Assembly: GCA_000697055.1 (NCBI GenBank)
Contig: JNDT01001807.1
Location: 1-64,000, forward strand
Source of the DNA: Saksenaea vasiformis B4078
Lineage: Eukaryota; Mucoromycota; Mucoromycetes; Mucorales; Saksenaeaceae
Reading direction: 5' to 3'
Length of the DNA: 64,000 nucleotides
Each line of letters begins with the position of its first letter. The stretch's first letter is position 1. Shown here piece after piece: positions 1 through 12,890 of the stretch. Made by a program: the position numbers and the translations under genes. The notes under the pieces are model-generated. The model had not been told where the DNA came from. It did not search any database and saw only the letters and a list, made by a program, of their open reading frames with translations.

Positions 1-1843
1 TCGGTACGAATGGCATAGACAAATCAGGAATTTTAAGGAATATGATGGTGACATGATTTCGAAATGTGACAAGGCATTTGAGTTGCTGCAACGAACTGTT
101 TCGAAAAGCATCGAAATATGACGCAGTAGCTGCTCTGCAACTATATGTAACGGAATGTGTCCAAAAAAGTTGCAGTGCAACAACATGTATCGAAATGTGA
201 TAAAAGGTGTCGAAGCTGAATTTTTGTGGTGCCGAAGTGCAGCAACTTTACTGTTGCAATTCGGCATAAGGGCAAAATTGTGCCAGAATGAAATAAACTG
301 CAACAATGTGTAACAAAAAGTACCGATTTACAGTCAAATGCAACAAAAGCTGTCGGTCTTTTTCCCGTAGTGTGTTTCACTAGTGCCTCGCTGCCCTACT
401 TGAGTTTTCTTTAGACTTGGATAATTCCGACGATCCGATGTAGGCTGTGTGGCAATGAGTATGGTGAGGTCATGATAGATACTCAATAGGAACCTATACG
501 ACTCGTAGTGTTAATAGCAAGAAAAAGAGTTATGAAATGGGATCCGTTAAACTGGTCTACCCGGTTCCGCAATGGTTGATTAATAACAAAAGGAGGATAT
601 ACAGGTGCTGAAGATTCCATAGCCGGTAGTCTATTGTTGGACATGAGAAGAATCCTATTTTTACAAGCAGATATCGGTGGAAGACTCGAGGTTTGACGGC
701 TTTTACAAAGACGGACCTAGATCCTGATGTCCAATGTTGTATGGTGAAACATTGTGACGAGTTCCGACTATTAGAGCGTAGATAATTGACACGGTCATAC
801 CCGTAACTGAGAGATATTCCACGTCTCCCTTAAAGTAGACAACCTTACCTAATAATCTCTGGGTGATCTAAGGCAGTTATGAAATTGACAGATGGTTCCC
901 ATGGTGTGTGTTGCAGTCCAAGTTCCTCGTTTTTTTTTAAAAAAAAAAAGGAAAGAAAAGAAAAAAGGGGGACTCATAATACTCATTAACTAAATGTCGC
1001 TTAACGATAGGAGAATGCTAAGGATACTTTCTGAAAAATGTATCAGAGATATAAAAGGCATGGGGGTAAATCATAATCTCATAACCCCCAGCGGGCTGCC
1101 TTTGGGACACTGCAAGACCGCTGTCCGGTGATTCTAAGAGACGACCAGCGATACGTATAATCATTATATATACCAAGACATCGATATCTATAAAGCGATG
1201 TGGTTCGTAACTATAAAGCTGACAGCGGTGCGACTTGGATTTGTCATGCATATGTCATTTAGAAACAGTATGGCGGCAAACCTCGATTTCCGGAGTAATA
1301 CGTTAGGTAATTTACGTTATAGGGACAGTTGATAATCTGGTCATGTGGATAGTGTTTAGTAGACTCCCAAGAAAGAGAACAATTTTTGTTTAGCTTGAGT
1401 GCTAGGCAGGATGACACAAGAAGACTTGATGCAGCAAACAGTTTCAAACAACTGGCCGGACTTCATTGGGTCAAGCGGAAAGTAAAACCAACAGAAAGCT
1501 ATTGGTTAGCTTGAGTATTATACAATGATTCTATTGGCTCAGCGTCTCCCGGGGCACGTTATACTTGCTCCAAACTTGGCTAAGGCTCCGAGGAAACGGA
1601 GATTGAATGATCCCGCTAGGGTGCAACGTACCCGCAATTCTGTTAAGGGTCTGCGGACGGCACACTATTGGGCTGTCCAACCCAATATTTACATAAGCCT
1701 TGAATGGTTCGTTCTCCTATTTGATCAACCTTGTCTGAGCTATTTCCTTTTTTTTTTTTTTTTGCGCTTTTCTTTTCTTGTCTCTTTCTTTGAATTTTTT
1801 TTCTTTCCTTTTTGTTTTTCACTCACCTCTTTTTCTTCCCACC
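1..1843. other. Gene-free left edge with degenerate short repeats and a pyrimidine-rich leader
   Basis: No reading frame here has splice partners or a recognisable domain. The first 360 bases hold scattered variants of CGAAATGTGA (near 60, 112, 151 and 191) and of TGCAACA. A poly-T/poly-A palindrome-like run lies near 931-950. The last 100 bases (about 1745-1840) are a T/C-rich tract ending at the start codon of the zinc-finger gene and are probably its promoter or 5' leader. Confidence 0.5.
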
Positions 1844-3066
1844 ATGAATGACTCTACACTCTCTGTTATCGATTCTTCCGGTCGTCAAATCAGTCTCCTT
1901 AACGATACTGGTACACAAGCAGCATCGATAACAGCAACAACAACAGCAAACAATACTATAACAACGACAACAGCAGGTGCATTACCACCACTTTCTGGTT
2001 ATCCTTCAAGTTCATCGATTACTTCTCGTTCATCGACGTCTGAGGCACCTGTTCGAACACCTACATCGCCTAGCTCCTATACTTCAGATGAAAACAATGC
2101 CAATGTCAACAATGATCGAACAACAACAACAACAACAACGTGGAGTCATCAACAAAAGCATCAGCCACCAGATGCTGTATCTTCATCCAAGCGTAAATAT
2201 CACTGCACAGAACCAGGCTGTAACAAGAGCTTTACCACCAGGTTGGTTGGGAATGGTTACACACGTTTACTCATGTAAAAATAACCCATCGTCATCTTTT
2301 TTTCTTTTTCCCTTCGCCCCCCCTTTTTTTTAGTGGTCATCTTGCACGGCATAACAGGATTCACACAGGTGAAAAGAATTTCCCTTGTCTATTTCCTGGT
2401 TGTCAGTCCCGCTTTTCCCGTCAAGATAATATGATGCAACACTACCGTACACATATGTCACCCAAATCTCGTCGATCTCAGAAAAAGACACCATCCGAAG
2501 AGTGCCACCCACGGCCCCGTCTTCATGCACACCACCGGATCCGCTCGGATCCCTATCGGGTCGAACCTCCCCTGACCATCGATCAGCATTTGAGCAATTA
2601 TCGTCGTTCGTTACTTTCTCCCTCAGCAACTGAACGACACTCACCTACAAAATATAACTTGCCGACGCCGCTCGGCGCAGCAGCGGCGCAGCAACATAAG
2701 GAAAAGCAGCAGCAGGAGAAGTCTTGGCCACCTAAATCTGCCAAACCTTCAGAAACACCCCCTTCATCATCCTCATCAGCATCATCCGCATCATCCTCAC
2801 CGGACGACGTGGTGTTTTATCAGCATCGACCACTGATCTTTACTGCAGATGATTCGGCTTCCCCTCCTACAAGCCCTGCAGCAACATTTCAGTGCACTCT
2901 GTTGCATCCACCTTCAGTTTCTCCATCTGAAGATGCAAATAACTCACAAGAGGATGATTCTGCTATGGGTGAAGAAAGAGACAACAAAGAGGATAGCCAA
3001 TCGTCATCATCATCTACCTCAGATACACTACTTCAGTTAGCACATGTGGTGAGCACCTTTGGTTAA
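1844..3066 (+). CDS. C2H2 zinc-finger transcription factor, Nrg1-like
   Basis: Two exons, 1844-2241 and 2334-3066, encode 376 residues. The intron (GTTGGT...TTTTTAG) splits the first zinc finger. Finger 1 uses Cys121, Cys126, His139 and His143. Finger 2 uses Cys151, Cys156, His169 and His173. The linker is HTGEK and the motif TSGHLARHNRIH is typical of the fungal Nrg1 repressor group, with SRFSRQDNMMQHYRTH in finger 2. The rest is low complexity: Ser/Thr-rich before the fingers and Ser/Pro/Gln-rich after them. It is expected to act in the nucleus as a sequence-specific DNA-binding regulator, by family probably a repressor. The start is the first ATG after a pyrimidine-rich leader (ACCATGA). 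The target genes cannot be told from the sequence. Confidence 0.85.
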
Positions 3067-3221
3067 TGCATTAGAACTGCTTCTTCCCGCAAAGTTTGCT
3101 GTTTTTTCCCCTTTTATCCCGTTATCTTTTTTGGTGTAAATTAGCATTTCTTTAACTTTTTTTCTTTTTTCACATTCGCGTAACAAGCGTTTGTGAGAAA
3201 ATTGTAACTATTTCTTTATCT

Positions 3222-3224
<3 letters not shown>

Positions 3225-3272
<48 letters not shown>

Positions 3273-3313
3273 TCACGCACACGCACACGCACACGCACAC
3301 ACACAAACACACA
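3225..3313. repeat. Compound (TC)n-(AC)n microsatellite
   Basis: A run of TC dinucleotides (3225-3258) passes directly into an AC-rich run with a few interruptions (to 3313). It lies about 160 bases after the stop codon of the zinc-finger gene, so probably in its 3' UTR or just beyond. It should be length-polymorphic. Confidence 0.9.
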
Positions 3314-6300
3314 TGTTTTTCTTTTATTCTTTTTTATTCTCTTGCTGCAAGGGTGATGTTAGCGGATGACTTTTATTTTAATACCTTCTATATCTATCCA
3401 AAAATAAACAACTTCGTGATCGTTTCTTTTTTGCTCAAAACCTCGAGAAATGTCTGTGAAAGCTCCTCATTCGCTTATTGAATCCAAACTGTTTTGTGCA
3501 ACAACATTAAAGCGGTAAGATCTCCGTAATCACGAAGCTTAAATATTTCAAGGGTACAGATAAATGATGAATAGAGCCATCTCATTAAAGAAAGAATGAT
3601 CGACTTCGTTTGACATATCAATGATTGCCGCAGAAGGAAGGTGAGAACTTCCTTGTTATTACTACAAGCGTACACGTCGGTTCGTGAGCCGGTTGTTCCT
3701 TTTGTACAACAGCACAAACATGCTCTGATGAGATTTGCTTATCATAACAATTCACGAGGGTATGATGCTACACGAAACACAAAAAGTTGTACAGCATGAT
3801 TCGAGAAATACTTCCTTCTTCTCATCCCTTACAATAGATCATCATTGCCAATTTTATTCTTTTTCCCATGCAGGGTGATTACACCTATTCCAAGTAACAA
3901 AAAAAAGCCACATTGGTGTTGTGTGTGCCTGGATCATGACTAGAGCACATGCTCCTGCATACATAGCTGATAGTCATTGTCGGACTTACATCGCATCGGA
4001 TCGACAGCTGTTTGCCGCAAAAAACCACATTGACGACCACTATTTTCTTTTCTGTGAGAATACTCACGATCACCAAATTTTAAGGTTCAGTTGCAGCGGC
4101 AATCCTGGACAGGGTTACTTACATTTATCCTGACGCAACGTAAATATAGTCATCCTCAGATACTGTTCAAGTTTCCTGTTTTTGTAAAGATCGACACCAA
4201 AGTTCAGTGACATGGCTGTTAAAACTGAAGTGCTGCATCTCACTTTTGCCTTACGATGGGCAATCGGTCTTCGACTCACCTTTCCATAGTAAGCAGAGCG
4301 ATTATATTTCGGTTCATTCGAGCTTTCTTATTTTTCCCTTTTTTCTCTAACTTTCCGCTTAGTAACGTGAGTCCACATACATAACTGCCAGGGAATACAA
4401 ACTCTCTCCTGGATGCCATCAATTTATCTGATCGATACTTTGGGCGATCAGTACCCGCTGTTTCATCCAGTCAGTCGAAACGACCGTGCATGCTAAACTG
4501 ATAAATAGAAACAAGTATGGCATAGCATACGTCTTCCCTTGATTGTTTGATGACCATCCGTCGCTCTTTCATAGAGGCGCAATATAACTAATACAGAAAT
4601 AGCAACGGTCATCCTTTGTTTATTTTGTTGCGCTCCTGAAACTAAACATGGTAGCGAAGAGCGTTTTTGTCCGAGAAGCCGGAACTTAACATAGCCATAT
4701 GGCTTTTCGCACCTCCTTGAGGCGAAGTATTGCTTTGGTCGTATATGGTAAGGGTCACTATCTTAAGAATACGTGATCAATCATGTTGCTGTGTACGTAA
4801 TAGCTTTATCACATTGGCGGTTACTTATAGAACTGATTGGGAGTCCAGAAATCTCCCATACACAAACACATGTTCAAGAAGTAAAGAAGAAGGAAAAGAT
4901 GAAATGTATCATGATGGATCGTTAAACTGCATCTGTTACTCAGCATCTCTTTGTTAAACATCAGGTGTGTGGCACAAAGATAACTATTTTTGACAGACGT
5001 TGTACATTGAAGATAGAATATACCAGCGTACTATTTCAAGAATGCTATGCACCACAGTTTATCATGACACTCGAAAGAATAAGCATCCTTCATATCAGCA
5101 CAGGCTGAGTTTTAACACACCACATGAGTACAAACGCCACAGATTTAGACAGAGAGAGGATTACCTGCATCGCGGCTGTGATCATCAAACATCTCTGCTA
5201 CGCAAATAGATAGGTTTCATGTTAAAATATAGGTAGTCATGGACACCGGTTAGCGTTCATTCTAGTAGCGACTTGCATATTCCGGCTGGCATTGACATCA
5301 CACTGCCACAGCGTGTACTACTTGCTATTCTTATATTTTAATAGGGTTTAGAAAGGGAATAAGAGGTAGCCTATCATTGTAAAGTTGAAATAGTTGGCGC
5401 AAGCCAGGAAATCTTTCTTTAAGAAAAGGAGATGGCCCTTCCAGGAGTACTATGTTTGCTGTCTTGGCAGTGATGGTACCCTCCTTGACCCAACAGTACC
5501 ATCCTCAACTTCTGGTTATGGCCTTTTTATATCAATCGGCAATAGTATGGAATTCACCCACGTACTTGATATGCATCAGCACTGTGACCATCGCTTGCCG
5601 CATAAATTTCTGTTTATACAACTATCAAGACCACATTGCTTGAAAGTGTATCCAACTTCCCAGCTATCAAAGCTGAAGGTCAATAATGAACGCTGTGCAC
5701 AACAATAATGTCCAAGGCAGTCGTCCGGTGTGTAACGCTCAACCCTTAAGATATCTACATGTAACAGGTTGTCATAGATGAAGCATGAAGAAATGATAGC
5801 ATCCTCCGTTTGAGCTCACCATTGGTGGTCGAGTAACGTCAAGCAGAAAGTACTTGATAGCGCGCTTTTCAATTTGTTGTGCTAAGACGCTTCTTGGGTT
5901 AACCTCGACAGCGGACCCCGAGGCTGACTTGGTATAAAGTTCTTTAGAAATCGGTAGATATACTCATGGGACCTTAGACACATCCCACCTGCGGACGCTT
6001 GACGTTCTGACTGATACTATTTTGTCCCTATATACGCTGCGTGCATGCATGCGTCGCAGAACTTCTACGAAAAGAATATAGCAGACAACCCTGCTTCGGA
6101 CTAGATAATACAAGATGTAATGAAGGGCGAAACATTAGCACTTGATAGCCACTTTACGATCACAATCGACGCGACAACGTCCTCACGTATTCGGTTTTTT
6201 CTTGTCTCAGGAAGACACATCACCGTAAGAAAGCCGATCGTTTGGCTAAAGTGATACAAAAATCGATTCATCTGCTGATTTGCGCATTCTTACTGTCGAG

Positions 6301-8098
6301 GACAGAGAATTGGCCTTGCAATCCATATTATGCAATAGACGGTCTTTCTAACTTTTGTTAAAAGCTTGTCGCTTTTCTCACCTCCGGATTCCAAAGCAAC
6401 TTACGAACATATATCATCATATGGACACGCCCTGTTACGGGTGTCCTTGTGGCCAATGTCAGCCGCTTGGGTTAGCGCAGGTACAGACTCCTACTCAAGA
6501 TAAGGCCATCCTCCAGGGACTGACTCTTTTGTGTACCTTTCATGTTGTATTGGAATGGAAATCATCTCGCTAGAACGGCAAACAATTCATTCCTATCAGT
6601 AGAGCTATTCATGATGACTAATACACGAGAGAGGTGCGCGGTGTTAACGATGTCATCGCGCAGTCTTAACTTAATTTTGATGTAGAAACAAGGCAAGACT
6701 TCTACCTTAGATTCTCCGTCCTTACATCTGGCTTTTCGCAATGATAATTTTGAAAATTTCCTCATAGATTTGATATTACATACAGCAGATCATCCAAGTC
6801 TTCTTCTTTATATCTAACTAATGTATGTTTCTTAAACGTTTTGTATCTGCGCTTCAGAGATATTGTCATAAGGAAATACTCTGTTGCTGGCCACTTCTCC
6901 GAACTAGAAGATCTGCATCGAGTACTTCTACTCAAAACGTGGGTATCACGGACTACACTCATGAATTCAGGCGCTGTGCGCATGATCCATGGAAGATGAT
7001 CATCAGTAACGTTACTCTAAAAACAGCGGTATGCAAATTCGTCTTCACATCACAGCTAAAGGCCTACTTTTGGTTACTAGAAAGTCAATTTGGGAAGACA
7101 GCTCCATCCATGTACGAATGAATTACTTCAGTCCTTAAGGTCAGCGATATAACGTTTATTTTTAAAACAAGAAAGTAACGAGATACAACTACACAATTTC
7201 TTTTTCGAAGTTTCCAGAAATACTTACAACAACCTAAAGGGAACTTACTTCTTTGTCTTGATTCATTCTCATCTCGTACCTTTTCCTGTCTTTTCACAAT
7301 GTGCCGTTCTTGAAGCCATCCTAGCATTCACATATGACATTAAGATTCCTGCTGACTCCATTGTTCTTGACGGTTGCTGCACTGATACCGATCCATAAGC
7401 GATTTCGCATGGGTATACACAGCCATGTCCTTCTTCGACCTTCAGCCGGTTAACTGAATATCCCCTATATCAATGACGGTTTGACCGCAAAGAGCCAGCT
7501 CTTTGTCTGTTTACAGAGCTACTGTGCGCATATTGCCACCTATAGTACGACCAACGTATGTCGAATTTACAAAAGTAGCAGTACGCTGTCCTTATGCGTG
7601 CGAGTCGGTGCTTAAGTGAACTTTCCGCCTACATCTTAATCGCAAAATTCGTAAAATACCACTAGGGGTGATCAACCTTAGGTTGACATTTGATACTAAA
7701 GAGATATACTTATAGCTGTAGATTACCGTCTTCAACGTCTATCCATACAAAGGAGCTTCTATTTTAGAGAAACCACAACGATATTGCATAAATCATCATA
7801 CATTAGGCCTCGTCTAAAATTAATCCACGTAATTCTCCAACTGAGGCTTGTGATTAAGTTATAAACGCTCTATCCTATGCCATACTATAGCATAGGCAAG
7901 CCTACGGAGATCTAAATCATTACTGCTTATAATACTGATAATCAGAGGAAAGCGCACAATGCTCATTACTAGGTATTGCCGTGGAGTGGTTGAAATCAGG
8001 CAGTGCCTCCAGTATTTACCCTCCGCAATTTTAAGATACCGCCGTGTTTGCTTGATTGCAACAAAGGTCACCCGAAGAAAGGGACGTCCCACTTCAAC
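3314..8098. other. Long gene-poor region
   Basis: About 4.8 kb with only short open frames on both strands. None has convincing splice partners, coding-like composition or a domain that I recognise. No terminal repeats, transposase motifs or RNA genes were seen. It may hold decayed or non-coding sequence. Confidence 0.5.
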
Positions 8099-8977
8099 AT
8101 GAGTGAAGAGCAATTACAACGAAGTGCTTGGCCGGATCCACCTGCTTACTACAAACGATACACAGCCGAGAACGTAGAAAAGCTGCGGGAGGCAAAGGCC
8201 ACAGGAATATATCCCGATGATCTTGTGATTGCACCGCCATTACCACCAGATCACCTCCGGTCGCTTGAACCGCCGCCGCCGCCCACTGATCAGTACCAAG
8301 TATTTGATCAGACGTGGGAGGTATGCCAAAAATTCGTGATAGCCTTGGTCATGACATCAGGATGCTTAGGTTCATGATCATCTACGTACGCTGACCGAAC
8401 AAGGCGTACCACAGTTTTTTCCATCAGGCCCAATAGGTAAATTACCTTTTCACCATATCCGCACTAAAATGTATTGGTACCAGACCGTGTCCAGGAATTA
8501 AAGAAACTAAACCGCGCATTGATTGTACAGTTTCTTGATTTGCTCAATGTTCTGGTCAGCGATCCGGATGCGGTATGTAGATGAAAGTATGCAAGTCACC
8601 ACTAAATAGTAAGGAAATAGTTTGGTCAACGGATAGAGCGCATTAGTTATATCTTTATTAACATGCATCACATCTTGAATGAATACCGCCCTCATCAGGT
8701 AATATACAGACCATGAGTACACCATACTAAGTGGCTCTCTTGAATAGGCAAGAGAAACGTTACGATTACTAATGGAAAACCAATTGGCAAGGAAACGAGA
8801 AGAAGCGGCAGAATTACGAAGGTATCTTTGTTGTTTTCCATTCATATCTCATGTTTAAACCATGGTGTTAGGAAAAGCGCAGAGATGATGCAGATGTTAC
8901 AAAATTTCGGACAAGAACTCACGCAGTCGCTGGATGAACAAAAACAGGAAATGATGGATACGTCAGAGGCACCATAG
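8099..8977 (+). CDS. MED7: Mediator of RNA polymerase II transcription subunit 7
   Basis: Six exons: 8099-8320, 8370-8436, 8484-8572, 8621-8698, 8748-8821, 8872-8977. All five introns are 47-51 bases and keep the frame. The 211-residue product matches MED7 along its length. It has an N-terminal WPDPPAYYKRYTAEN segment, then LEPPPPPTDQYQVF, then GVPQFFPSGP and ELKKLNRALIVQFLDLL. The hallmark [21 protein letters not shown] region (about residues 138-158) and a C-terminal coiled coil follow. MED7 forms a heterodimer with MED21 in the middle module of Mediator and is essential in yeast. The length fits the family. The start is the first ATG in frame with the conserved N-terminus. An upstream open stretch lacks conservation and was left out. 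Confidence 0.93.
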
Positions 8978-9733
8978 GGATATTTGATATAGTGTTGTTC
9001 CTGTGAACGGCTTCCTTCTTGACATCTGTCCTTCTTGTTCACGCTTGAAGATCGCAAGGCTGTTTAAAGTCGCAGATGGTCTAGCCTGAAGAAACGTATG
9101 GCAATCAAAATACCGATTCCAGAGCCTATGTGTAAAATCGAGAACAACTGTTGTGTAGAATAATAAGCTGAAAGGTTCTGATGCGGGTTGAAACTTGATA
9201 CATTACATTTGATCTACCTGCCATTTTCATGCTGTAAGGAGTCGTTACATGCTCCTTTATCTGATGTGATTTATCTTATCACGGTAAGATGCAGGAAACG
9301 GAAGCTGCAGTGGAAAATGCCAGAAGAAATGGCCTGGCAACGGTATTTTATAAGACTGCATGAACAGCTTAAGAATAGCTCTTTTTTTTCCCCTTCCAGC
9401 ACGCATAGCTGCAACGTGAATTTGCTTCACACGCCTGGAACCTCTCGAGGCGACACTGCAGTCAAATGAAATCCCGTCGACTACGACTCCCAGAACCCTG
9501 CCTTTTCGTTATGCTTGTTTAAAGTCTCTAACCAATGGAAGACATGTGACATTTCCCATGCCATGATGCTGGATTTTGAATGACTGTTGGAATGTCCGAC
9601 TACGAACTTCAGGATTCAAGGCACCTAAGAAATGGGAAGCGTATCTCCGGGCACTATAACGAACGTCATATTTCTGCGGGAAGCAAACATTTCAAAAAAA
9701 AATCGTTCTTTTTTTCCTTGTCTGACTTTGTTG
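8978..9733. other. Spacer between MED7 and the BAG gene
   Basis: No convincing gene. A + frame around 9188-9469 is open for 93 codons, but it has no domain and no clear partner exon, and the region also contains stops in the alternative frames. The last part before 9734 (poly-A then T-rich) is probably promoter and leader of the BAG-domain gene. Confidence 0.4.
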
Positions 9734-10186
9734 ATGGAACCATATCGACGGTGGCTGTACGGAACCTCGGGTCTTATTCTCCTGAGCGCAGGGGTTTACT
9801 ACTATCTACTGCAAGAAGACAAAAAAGTGAAGCGAAGGAGATATGCCAAAGCTAACGAGCGATTCGTTACCAGTCAACTGCAACAGATACATGATGATCG
9901 ACGGTTAATTGATAAAGATATTGAGGAGGCACTGCTGCTACAAGACAAAGATGACAGAAAACGATATGAATACCTTTTGGCCAAAGCCAATGAGATGTTG
10001 TTGCGATTGTTGGAAAGGTTAGATGCCATACGTCCTCAAAGTGCCATTCTCGGGGAAAAGCATCGCGATGAACAACCGACAGATCATGAAGCCTCACTGA
10101 TTGAAGGTGTCAAGCACAAAAAGAAACGGTTGATTAAAAGCATTGAAAATGACTTTGCAAGAGTCGATAAATTGATCACTGTGTAG
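9734..10186 (+). CDS. Membrane-anchored BAG-domain protein, Snl1-like
   Basis: Single exon, 150 residues. A hydrophobic segment at about residues 9-26 (LYGTSGLILLSAGVYYYLL) is followed by a strongly basic stop-transfer stretch (KKVKRRR) and then a helical, charged domain. The last helices match a BAG domain: LLRLLERLDAI near residues 90-99, and VKHKKKRLIKSIENDFARVDKL near 126-147. In this family that helix carries the Arg/Lys and Asp contacts to the Hsp70 ATPase domain. Yeast Snl1 has the same order of one N-terminal membrane helix then BAG, sits in the ER/nuclear envelope and acts as an Hsp70 nucleotide-exchange factor. The start is the ATG directly before the membrane helix; an in-frame upstream extension (from 9632) looks non-coding. 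The call rests on a helix pattern, so a diverged coiled-coil membrane protein is the alternative. Confidence 0.65.
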   Translation: MEPYRRWLYGTSGLILLSAGVYYYLLQEDKKVKRRRYAKANERFVTSQLQQIHDDRRLIDKDIEEALLLQDKDDRKRYEYLLAKANEMLLRLLERLDAIRPQSAILGEKHRDEQPTDHEASLIEGVKHKKKRLIKSIENDFARVDKLITV

Positions 10187-10881
10187 AATGAATTGATAAA
10201 GCATAAAATAATAGATGATTGATAGAGCATGATGACATGTGCCGCTGATCGTGAGCACGGAACAAGCATGCACGTTGAACGGGAAAATGGTTTCACAGTA
10301 TACTTCTCCGACAATGAGACAATATGTACGCAGCATGCTAAGACATATCCAACCTATGTTCTCCTTTTTGTACCTTTCTTTTCTGCAGAAAGTAGGGTTC
10401 AATTGTTATAAAGAAAGTATCACCTCGGCAATGAAACGGTTAATAATTTTGCCAATGTAGGTTAACTCTTTCTACAGAACAAGCTAATGTTAACGACAAT
10501 AAAATTTGCCTCATGGGAAAAGTTTGGTGCAACATACCTTCTTTTTTTTCTTACCACTTTTTTTCTCCTAATAATAACAATTACCCGTTCCTATATTTTT
10601 GTTCAAGACGGAAAAAGTGTCACCGCAAAGGTATCACAAGTAGTAAGTCATTTTCTCTTTTCTCTCCTCTTTTTATTTTCAACTAGTAGTTTGCTCATGA
10701 GTTGCACCTTATATAGAAGTAGAACTTCCAGACACTATAAAACAAAGGTAACGCGATGGTAATCATGATTAGAAAAAAGACGAGATGTGCAAGTTCTATT
10801 TGAATGAGGTGAATGAAGGCCAAGGTGGTAACATTCATGCTTTTAGATTTTTTTACTTCCCGACAATTTTATCCTTTGTTC
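10187..10881. other. Spacer upstream of the PSP1-domain gene
   Basis: Short AT-rich open frames only. One at 10487-10762 encodes a hydrophobic stretch but lacks splice partners. I see no supported gene. It probably contains the 3' end of the BAG gene transcript and the promoter of the next gene. Confidence 0.4.
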
Positions 10882-12890
10882 ATGATGGCCCAGGTGCCGT
10901 TCGATGATACGACCACACATCCTCACGTTGTAACCCTTACCTCCCGTTTGGAACACTCACAAATGTCGAAAGATGTAAGTATATCAAAGTATTTTATAAT
11001 TCGATGTTGATTGTTGCAGGATAAGATGAAACCGACTCGTACCAAAGATGATTTTTTTGCTGGAGATGAATATGATGCGTGGAAAGTGGTAGGAAGCTCA
11101 AGCCGAAGAGAAAGCGTGTCTATGCGCATGGAGGACAACTATCATGCCGAAAAGTCTAGCCCACCTGCCTCACCTCTGACCAACACCACCTCCACCACCG
11201 ATCGTAATGGCCGCCTGTCATTCTCTACCGCACTGGAGAGACAGTGGGGTTCCTTTGGCGGTTTGCAATGGACCGGTCCATCTATTCTAGACGATGATGC
11301 AAGAGTCACAAGAACACCGCTCCCACCAGCCGACGCAAGAGAAGGACACGCCGGCCCATCATTCTTGCATTCGTCCTATGACAGCGTTCTGTCTGTACCA
11401 ATGGTTCCCAATGTGCCATTGGAGCCAACATACAGGCAACATCGCAGTCTATCATTTTCTATGGGCCAGGATCCTGCATTGTTCGGCTATGGTGAAATGG
11501 ACGATGGCGGTTACAGAAGTCCGCTAGCCACGATGGAAGAAGAGCAAGAAGACGATATAGATTTTAATCCATTTGCTAAGCAGTCCATGGGAGGAGGGAG
11601 TTTTCACATGCGATCACAATCCTCTGGGGCTATCTTTGGCATTCTACAACCACCGCAGAACATGTGTCGACCCCAGCGATTTGGACGTCGCGGTTCGGAA
11701 CAACAGGCGGATCAGCAAAGTCAACAACGTCGTCGATCTTCTTTTGGTCTTTGGAATGGGTCAGAGACATCCCAAACTTCCTCCTATTCACCATTGGCCA
11801 TCATGGAGAATGACTGGTGCGATACACTTCAACGTAGGCTGTCCCAGAACTATTCCAATTACACGTTTCCGGGTCAAACAAAGTCAGTTGCAACGTCAAT
11901 ACTGAGTGAGCTAACATAGGCTGTAGTCATGAAACAGCGCAGCAGCGATGCATACCTCCACAACCGTCCCTTCAAGACATTGTAGACCAGCTAGACGCGA
12001 CATACATACGCCAGGACGCTCCCCCTCCTCCCCATCCAGTCAACCCTATGCCTACAACCGTCATGCAAGAAACGCATCTTTGCGCTCCCGTACAACAACT
12101 TTCGTCTCCTCCCCCTCCCCCGCCTCCTCCACCCACTCCCCGCTCAGAATGTCCAGCTTCTACTTCCGTTCTATCAACCAGCAGCGCACCTTCAGCAATA
12201 ACCGCGACGACAACAACGACAGCAGCAACAACGGATGAAACCACATTACGATCGCAGCAAGACATAGGCAAAGGGGTGGCATTACATCGATTACCACCGC
12301 AATGCCTGCTCTACAAAGTAGAATTTAAAGCAGGTCGAACAGACTATTTCTATGTGTCTGATATTTCTGGACAACTGCGTCCTTTGGTAGGCGACCTTGT
12401 TATTGTGGAGGCAGATCGCGGCAAAGATCTTGGTAATGTCGCATCGTGCGCGCTGAGTATCGACCAGGTGATCAAATGTCTCCAGCAAGAACAAAGTGCT
12501 AGTAGTAACAGCAACGAAGAAAAACCAACCTCTTCTTCTTCTACTTCCTCTACTGAAGGGAAAACCCGGCCTGCGACAGACGTTCATGTCAAACAGATTT
12601 ATCGACTTGCTGCACCAGATGAAATTAATCTGCTGTTAGTCAAAGCACAGGACGAACAACGTGCACTTGTTGTATGTCAGCAAAAAGTAAAACAGCGAAA
12701 ATTACCTATGGAAGTCGTGGATGCCGAGTACCAATGGTAACAAAAGGTGACAAAGGGACTTTTAGCTTGACCCCATGTTCCTAGGGATCGGCGTAAATTG
12801 ACGTTTTACTTCTCTGCTGAAAGAAGGATCGATTTTCGTGAATTGGTGCGAGAACTATTCAAGATATACAAAACACGTATATGGATGTGA
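10882..12890 (+). CDS. PSP1 C-terminal domain protein
   Basis: Four exons: 10882-10974, 11020-11882, 11927-12736, 12785-12890, giving about 623 residues. The first 440 residues are low complexity, with Ser/Pro/Gln runs and a nine-proline stretch, and look disordered. The last 175 residues are a PSP1 C-terminal conserved region: [15 protein letters not shown] from about 447, [15 protein letters not shown], then [20 protein letters not shown] and [19 protein letters not shown], ending in [18 protein letters not shown]. Founding yeast Psp1 was found as a high-copy suppressor of DNA polymerase mutants and is linked to mRNA granules; the molecular function is poorly known. The intron near 11883-11926 is the least certain: a 32-base alternative (11906-11937) also keeps the frame. 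The start could lie in an earlier exon. Confidence 0.82.

Noticed and set aside
1778..1851. Upstream extension of the zinc-finger frame
   Set aside because: It is purely T/C-rich leader; the ATG at 1844 in ACCATGA is the better start.
5394..5708. 104-codon + frame
   Set aside because: No domain, no splice partner, and an overlapping frame of similar length; consistent with chance in a gene-poor stretch.
9188..9469. 93-codon + frame between MED7 and the BAG gene
   Set aside because: No recognisable domain, no Kozak-like start and no partner exons.
12048..12271. Frames antisense and alternative to the proline-rich part of the PSP1-domain gene
   Set aside because: They are composition shadows (Gly/Val-rich opposite Pro-rich) of the real exon.
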